DNA of 16,225 nt from an uncultured Clostridia bacterium. Its GTDB lineage: Bacteria > Bacillota > Clostridia > TANB77 > CAG-508. This document shows, piece after piece, positions 12,969-16,225 of the stretch. The stretch covers positions 1-16,225 of the forward strand of contig CAKPKZ010000023.1 in NCBI GenBank assembly GCA_934167435.1, given 5' to 3'. The translations under genes and the position numbers were made by a program. The notes beneath the pieces are model-generated. The model saw only the letters and a list, made by a program, of their open reading frames with translations, had not been told where the DNA came from and did no database searches. The first letter of the stretch is position 1, and every line of letters starts with the position of its first letter.

Positions 12969-14789
12969 ATGCCAGGACCAATGGGAGGACCCGCAGGGCA
13001 AAATGTAGTTAAAGCAAAGAATTTTAAAAAGACTACAAAAAAACTTATAAAAGATTATTTAGCAAAATATAAATTAGCATTAATAGTAGTATTTATATTT
13101 GCAATAGGAAGTACAATTTTTACAATTGTAGGACCTAAAATATTAGGAAATGCAACAACTGAAATATATGAAGGTTTAGTAAGAAAACTTTCAGGAGGAA
13201 CAGGAATTGATTTTGGAAAAATAGGGCAAATATTATTAACTCTTTTAGGGTTATATGTAATTAGTGCATTATTTTCTTTTATTCAAGGCTTTACAATGAC
13301 AGGAGTTGCACAAAAACTAACATATAAATTACGTAATGATATTGCAGAAAAAATAAACAAATTACCTATGAAATATTTTGATAAAAAAACACATGGAGAA
13401 GTTTTATCAATAATAACTAATGATATAGATACATTAAGTATGAATTTAGACCAAAGTATAACACAAATAATAACTTCAATATGTACAATAGTTGGAATAT
13501 TAATAATGATGTTTTCAATAAGTTGGGAAATGACATTAATATCATTAATAATATTACCAATAGCAGGAACAATAGTAGGAATAATAGTAAAAAAATCTCA
13601 AAAATATTTTAAAGCACAACAAGATTATTTAGGACATGTAAATGGGCAAGTAGAAGAAATATATGGAGGTTTAAACATAGTAAAAGCATTTAACGGAGAA
13701 GAAAATGCAATAAAAGAATTTAATAAGGCTAATGGAAAATTATATAAATCAGCATGGAAATCACAATTTTTATCAGGACTAATGCATCCATTAATGAATT
13801 TTATAGCAAATTTAGGCTATGTTGCAGTAGCTGTGGCTGGTGGATATTTAGCAATACAAGGAAAAATTACAGTAGGTAATATACAAAGCTTTATTCAATA
13901 TAACAAGCAATTTACACAACCAATTGGACAAATAGCACAAATTTCAAGTATGTTACAATCAATGGTTGCAGCAGCAGAAAGAGTATTTGAATTTTTAGAA
14001 GAACCAATAGAACCAGAAACACCAAACGGAATAACAGATACTAAAAATATTAAAGGAAATATAAAATTCGAACATGTAAAATTTGGTTATAATGAAGATA
14101 AAATAGTAATAAATGATTTTAATGCAAATGTAAATGAAGGACAAAAAATAGCAATTGTTGGACCAACAGGAGCAGGAAAAACAACAATGGTTAAGTTGTT
14201 AATGAGATTTTACGACGTATTAGATGGCAAAATATTAATAGATGGTCATAATATAAAAGAATTTGACAGAGGAGAACTAAGAAAGATGTTTGGAATGGTT
14301 CTTCAAGACACATGGTTATTTGGTGGAACTGTAAAAGACAATATAAAATATGGAAAAGAAGATGCGACAGACGATGAAGTAATTAGAGCAGCAAAAGCTG
14401 CACATGTACATCATTTTATAAAAACATTACCAAAAGGATATCAATCGTTATTAAACGAAGAATCAAGCAATGTGTCTGCAGGTCAAAAACAATTATTAAC
14501 AATAGCAAGAGTAATTTTAGCTAATCCAAAAATACTAATATTGGATGAAGCAACAAGTTCTATTGATACTAGAACAGAAATACAAATACAATCAGCAATG
14601 GATAATTTAATGAAGGGAAGAACAAGTTTTATTATTGCACATAGATTATCAACTATAAAAAATGCAGACCTAATTCTAGTTATGAATCATGGAGATATTG
14701 TAGAACAAGGAACCCATGAAGAATTACTAAAAAAAGGTGGCTTTTATGAAGAATTATATAATAGCCAATTTGAAGATTGTGCTGAATAA
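12969..14789 (+). CDS. ABC exporter half-transporter, catalytic partner
   Basis: Partner of the preceding gene; 606 residues. An N-terminal Gly/Pro-rich stretch (MPGPMGGPAG) precedes a six-segment membrane domain (about 35-310). The ATPase domain has Walker A GPTGAGKT (about 398-405), Q-loop Gln446, signature VSAGQ (502-506, deviating from LSGGQ), Walker B ILILDE with catalytic Glu527, and His558 in IIAHRL. Its intact Walker B and H-loop combine with the good signature of the other subunit to form the active site, while its poor signature pairs with the degenerate Walker B there. This is the standard asymmetric arrangement of heterodimeric multidrug or peptide exporters. The AGGAGG site overlaps the end of the upstream gene, indicating coupled translation. 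The substrate is unknown; TetR control suggests a drug or toxic compound. Confidence 0.93.
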   Translation: MPGPMGGPAGQNVVKAKNFKKTTKKLIKDYLAKYKLALIVVFIFAIGSTIFTIVGPKILGNATTEIYEGLVRKLSGGTGIDFGKIGQILLTLLGLYVISALFSFIQGFTMTGVAQKLTYKLRNDIAEKINKLPMKYFDKKTHGEVLSIITNDIDTLSMNLDQSITQIITSICTIVGILIMMFSISWEMTLISLIILPIAGTIVGIIVKKSQKYFKAQQDYLGHVNGQVEEIYGGLNIVKAFNGEENAIKEFNKANGKLYKSAWKSQFLSGLMHPLMNFIANLGYVAVAVAGGYLAIQGKITVGNIQSFIQYNKQFTQPIGQIAQISSMLQSMVAAAERVFEFLEEPIEPETPNGITDTKNIKGNIKFEHVKFGYNEDKIVINDFNANVNEGQKIAIVGPTGAGKTTMVKLLMRFYDVLDGKILIDGHNIKEFDRGELRKMFGMVLQDTWLFGGTVKDNIKYGKEDATDDEVIRAAKAAHVHHFIKTLPKGYQSLLNEESSNVSAGQKQLLTIARVILANPKILILDEATSSIDTRTEIQIQSAMDNLMKGRTSFIIAHRLSTIKNADLILVMNHGDIVEQGTHEELLKKGGFYEELYNSQFEDCAE

Positions 14790-14790
14790 A

Positions 14791-14812
14791 AAAAGAGGGG
14801 GAACCCTCTTTT
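14791..14812. terminator. Bidirectional terminator between the ABC operon and the yccA-type gene
   Basis: AAAAGAGGG (14791-14799) and CCCTCTTTT (14804-14812) form a 9-bp stem with a GGAA loop. An A-run on the left and T-run on the right let it work on both strands for these convergent genes; it overlaps the stop codon of the minus-strand gene. Confidence 0.88.
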
Positions 14813-15464
14813 AATCTCTGCTTTTTCCAAAAATTCTAAGTAATTTTAAGAAAATATTAATAAAGTCTAAATAAAGTTGCATAGCACCATATATGTATAG
14901 CTTATCTTTGTTTAAACTTTCATCTTCAGATAACATTTTCAATTTATTCATATCATAAATAGTAATTCCAAAAAATAGTATTAGTGTTACCCAAGTTATA
15001 CCGATATCTAAGATAGTATTACCAATAAAAAGATTTATAATACTTGCTATAATACCAACTAAAAGTGTTGGAAATAATATTGTAGACCAATTACTTAAAT
15101 CTTTTTCAGTTTTATATCCAATAAAAGCTAAAATTCCAAATAGAGCAGCAGTTATTAAAAATATAAAACCAATTGAAGTTATGTCATAAATAACGAATAT
15201 AGAAGAAAGTGAAACACCATTTAAAAATGCATATATAAAATATAATATTCCAACTACAGTAGGTGATAACTTTCTAAAAAGAAAACTAAATACTAATACA
15301 GCAATTAACTCAATAATAGCAACTACAGCAAAACCTCCAGATGTTGCAAGCTCTATACATAATCCACTAGTATATGTGTACCAAGAAATTAAAGCTGTTC
15401 CTAAAAGTCCTAAAAACATCCAGAAAAAAGTTTTAGCAAAAAATTTATTTTGTGTATTATCCAT
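14811..15464 (-). CDS. Bax inhibitor-1/YccA family membrane protein
   Basis: Integral membrane protein of the BI-1/TMBIM family (bacterial YccA, YbhL, YetJ); in Bacillus a relative acts as a pH-sensitive calcium leak, and YccA modulates FtsH. The 217-residue product has about seven hydrophobic segments and a short cytoplasmic N-terminus (MDNTQNKFFAKTFFWMFLGLLGTALISW). Family-like features include FLNGVSLSSIFVIYD near 85-100 and, near the end, ITIYDMNKLKML and LYIYGAMQLYLDFINIFLKLLRIFG with conserved acidic residues. A strong AAGGAGG precedes the start. It has its own promoter and diverges from addA. Confidence 0.92.
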   Translation of the reverse strand: MDNTQNKFFAKTFFWMFLGLLGTALISWYTYTSGLCIELATSGGFAVVAIIELIAVLVFSFLFRKLSPTVVGILYFIYAFLNGVSLSSIFVIYDITSIGFIFLITAALFGILAFIGYKTEKDLSNWSTILFPTLLVGIIASIINLFIGNTILDIGITWVTLILFFGITIYDMNKLKMLSEDESLNKDKLYIYGAMQLYLDFINIFLKLLRIFGKSRD

Positions 15465-15496
15465 GTTAAGCCTCCTTTCTTATAAATACTAATATA

Positions 15497-15525
15497 ATTA
15501 TACTATTAACCCCAAATATTTGCAA
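15497..15525 (-). promoter_or_regulatory. Sigma-A promoter of the yccA-type gene
   Basis: On the minus strand TTGCAA (15525-15520), a 17-base spacer and perfect TATAAT (15502-15497), about 33 bases before the start codon. Confidence 0.75.
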
Positions 15526-15533
15526 CAACAAAG

Positions 15534-15562
15534 TTGAAACACTATAATTATTATAGTATAAT
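15534..15562 (+). promoter_or_regulatory. Sigma-A promoter of addA, containing an inverted repeat
   Basis: TTGAAA at 15534-15539 and perfect TATAAT at 15557-15562 with a 17-base spacer. The spacer holds a palindrome, CTATAATTATTATAG (15542-15556), which may be an operator or only AT-rich chance. Confidence 0.7.
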
Positions 15563-15590
15563 TATAAATATTATAAATTTGGAGGAAACA

Positions 15591-16225
15591 ATGGCAAAAG
15601 TTAAATGGACGAAAGAACAAGAAAATGCTATATATGAAAAAGGAAATAATATATTAGTTGCAGCAGCAGCAGGAAGTGGAAAGACAGCAGTATTGGTAGA
15701 AAGAATTATAAATAAAGTTTTAAACGATAATGTAGATATTGATAAGCTATTAATAGTTACATTTACAAATGCAGCAGCAGCAGAAATGAAAGAAAGAATA
15801 TTAAATACAATATACCAAAAATTAGAAGAAGAGCCAGAAAACAAAAGACTTCAAAGACAAATTATTTTATTAAACAAAGCAAGTATTTGCACAATAGACT
15901 CATTTTGCTTAGATGTGGTAAGAAATAATTTTTTTGAATTAAAAGGTATATCTCCAAACTTTAGAATTGCAGATACTTCTGAATTAGAAATTCTAAAATT
16001 AGAAGTTTTAGAAGAATTATTTGAAGAAAAGTACGAACAAAACGATAATGCATTTTTAAAACTTATAAATACATATACAAGTTATAGAGATGATACACCG
16101 TTAAAAGAAATGATTCTAAAAATACATAGTTATACTCAAAGTAATCCTTTTCCAGAAAAGTGGTTAAATGAACATATAGAAATGTACAATATAAAAAATA
16201 AATTAGAACAAGACTTTAGCAATAC
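15591..16225 (+). CDS. addA: ATP-dependent helicase/nuclease subunit A (AddA), N-terminal part
   Basis: AddA is the helicase-nuclease subunit of AddAB, which processes double-strand breaks for recombination. The window holds the first 211 residues and the frame is open to the end. MAKVKWTKEQENAIYEKGNNILVAAAAGSGKTAVLVERI carries the AddA N-terminal signature with Walker A GSGKT at about 28-32. It is followed by LLIVTFTNAAAAEMKERI (motif Ia) and ASICTIDSFCLDVVRNNF, typical of AddA of Firmicutes. GGAGGAAAC lies just before the ATG. In many Firmicutes addB lies upstream of addA; here the upstream gene is a divergent yccA-type gene, so addB is not next to it on this side. Confidence 0.95.
   Translation, partial: MAKVKWTKEQENAIYEKGNNILVAAAAGSGKTAVLVERIINKVLNDNVDIDKLLIVTFTNAAAAEMKERILNTIYQKLEEEPENKRLQRQIILLNKASICTIDSFCLDVVRNNFFELKGISPNFRIADTSELEILKLEVLEELFEEKYEQNDNAFLKLINTYTSYRDDTPLKEMILKIHSYTQSNPFPEKWLNEHIEMYNIKNKLEQDFSN

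Noticed and set aside
1..16225. CRISPR arrays, tRNA or rRNA genes, insertion sequences
   Set aside because: No regularly spaced repeats, cloverleaf candidates or transposase genes were seen; all long stretches are accounted for by genes.

Overview
The window is AT-rich DNA from a spore-forming member of the Clostridia (Firmicutes). This follows from the very strong AGGAGG-type ribosome sites, the AGA/ATA-biased codon use, and the sporulation genes yabP, yabQ, spoIIAA, spoIIAB, sigF, spoIID and a spoIIQ-type LytM gene. The species cannot be named from the sequence; an uncultivated gut-type Clostridium relative is plausible.

Layout. 1-475: 3' part of prfB (RF2). 563-1543: short aspartate kinase. 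1651-2789: yabP-yabQ-divIC/ftsB-like. 2905-4659: membrane-anchored beta-helix protein. 4667-5471 (minus): short-chain dehydrogenase. 5665-7232: spoIIA operon (spoIIAA-spoIIAB-sigF), followed by spoIID and a spoIIQ-like gene up to 9185. 9327-9977: lexA. 10067-14789: tetR-type regulator plus two ABC half-transporters forming one operon. 14811-15464 (minus): Bax-inhibitor-1/YccA family protein. 15591-end: start of addA. Promoters, operators and terminators are readable for several units: a 0A-like box before spoIIA, a sigma-F promoter before spoIIQ, a LexA-box-like palindrome before lexA, and two palindromes in the tetR promoter.

The outstanding observation is about decoding. Four conserved genes (prfB, the SDR gene, sigF and tetR) are each interrupted by one extra base. 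In all four the break is a zero-frame CGG codon followed by A. Skipping the C (reading NNN-C-GGA) restores the family sequence exactly, always at a conserved glycine. By my reading no other gene in the window has an in-frame CGG, while CGG occurs about 17 times out of frame inside the same genes. Every in-frame CGG is therefore a +1 shift point and every frame break is a CGG. The simplest explanation is that CGG is unassigned in this organism and is read by +1 frameshifting, or by four-base CGGA decoding as Gly. Four independent pseudogenes or sequencing errors are less likely, because RF2 and sigma-F should be indispensable to a spore-former that uses UGA stops.
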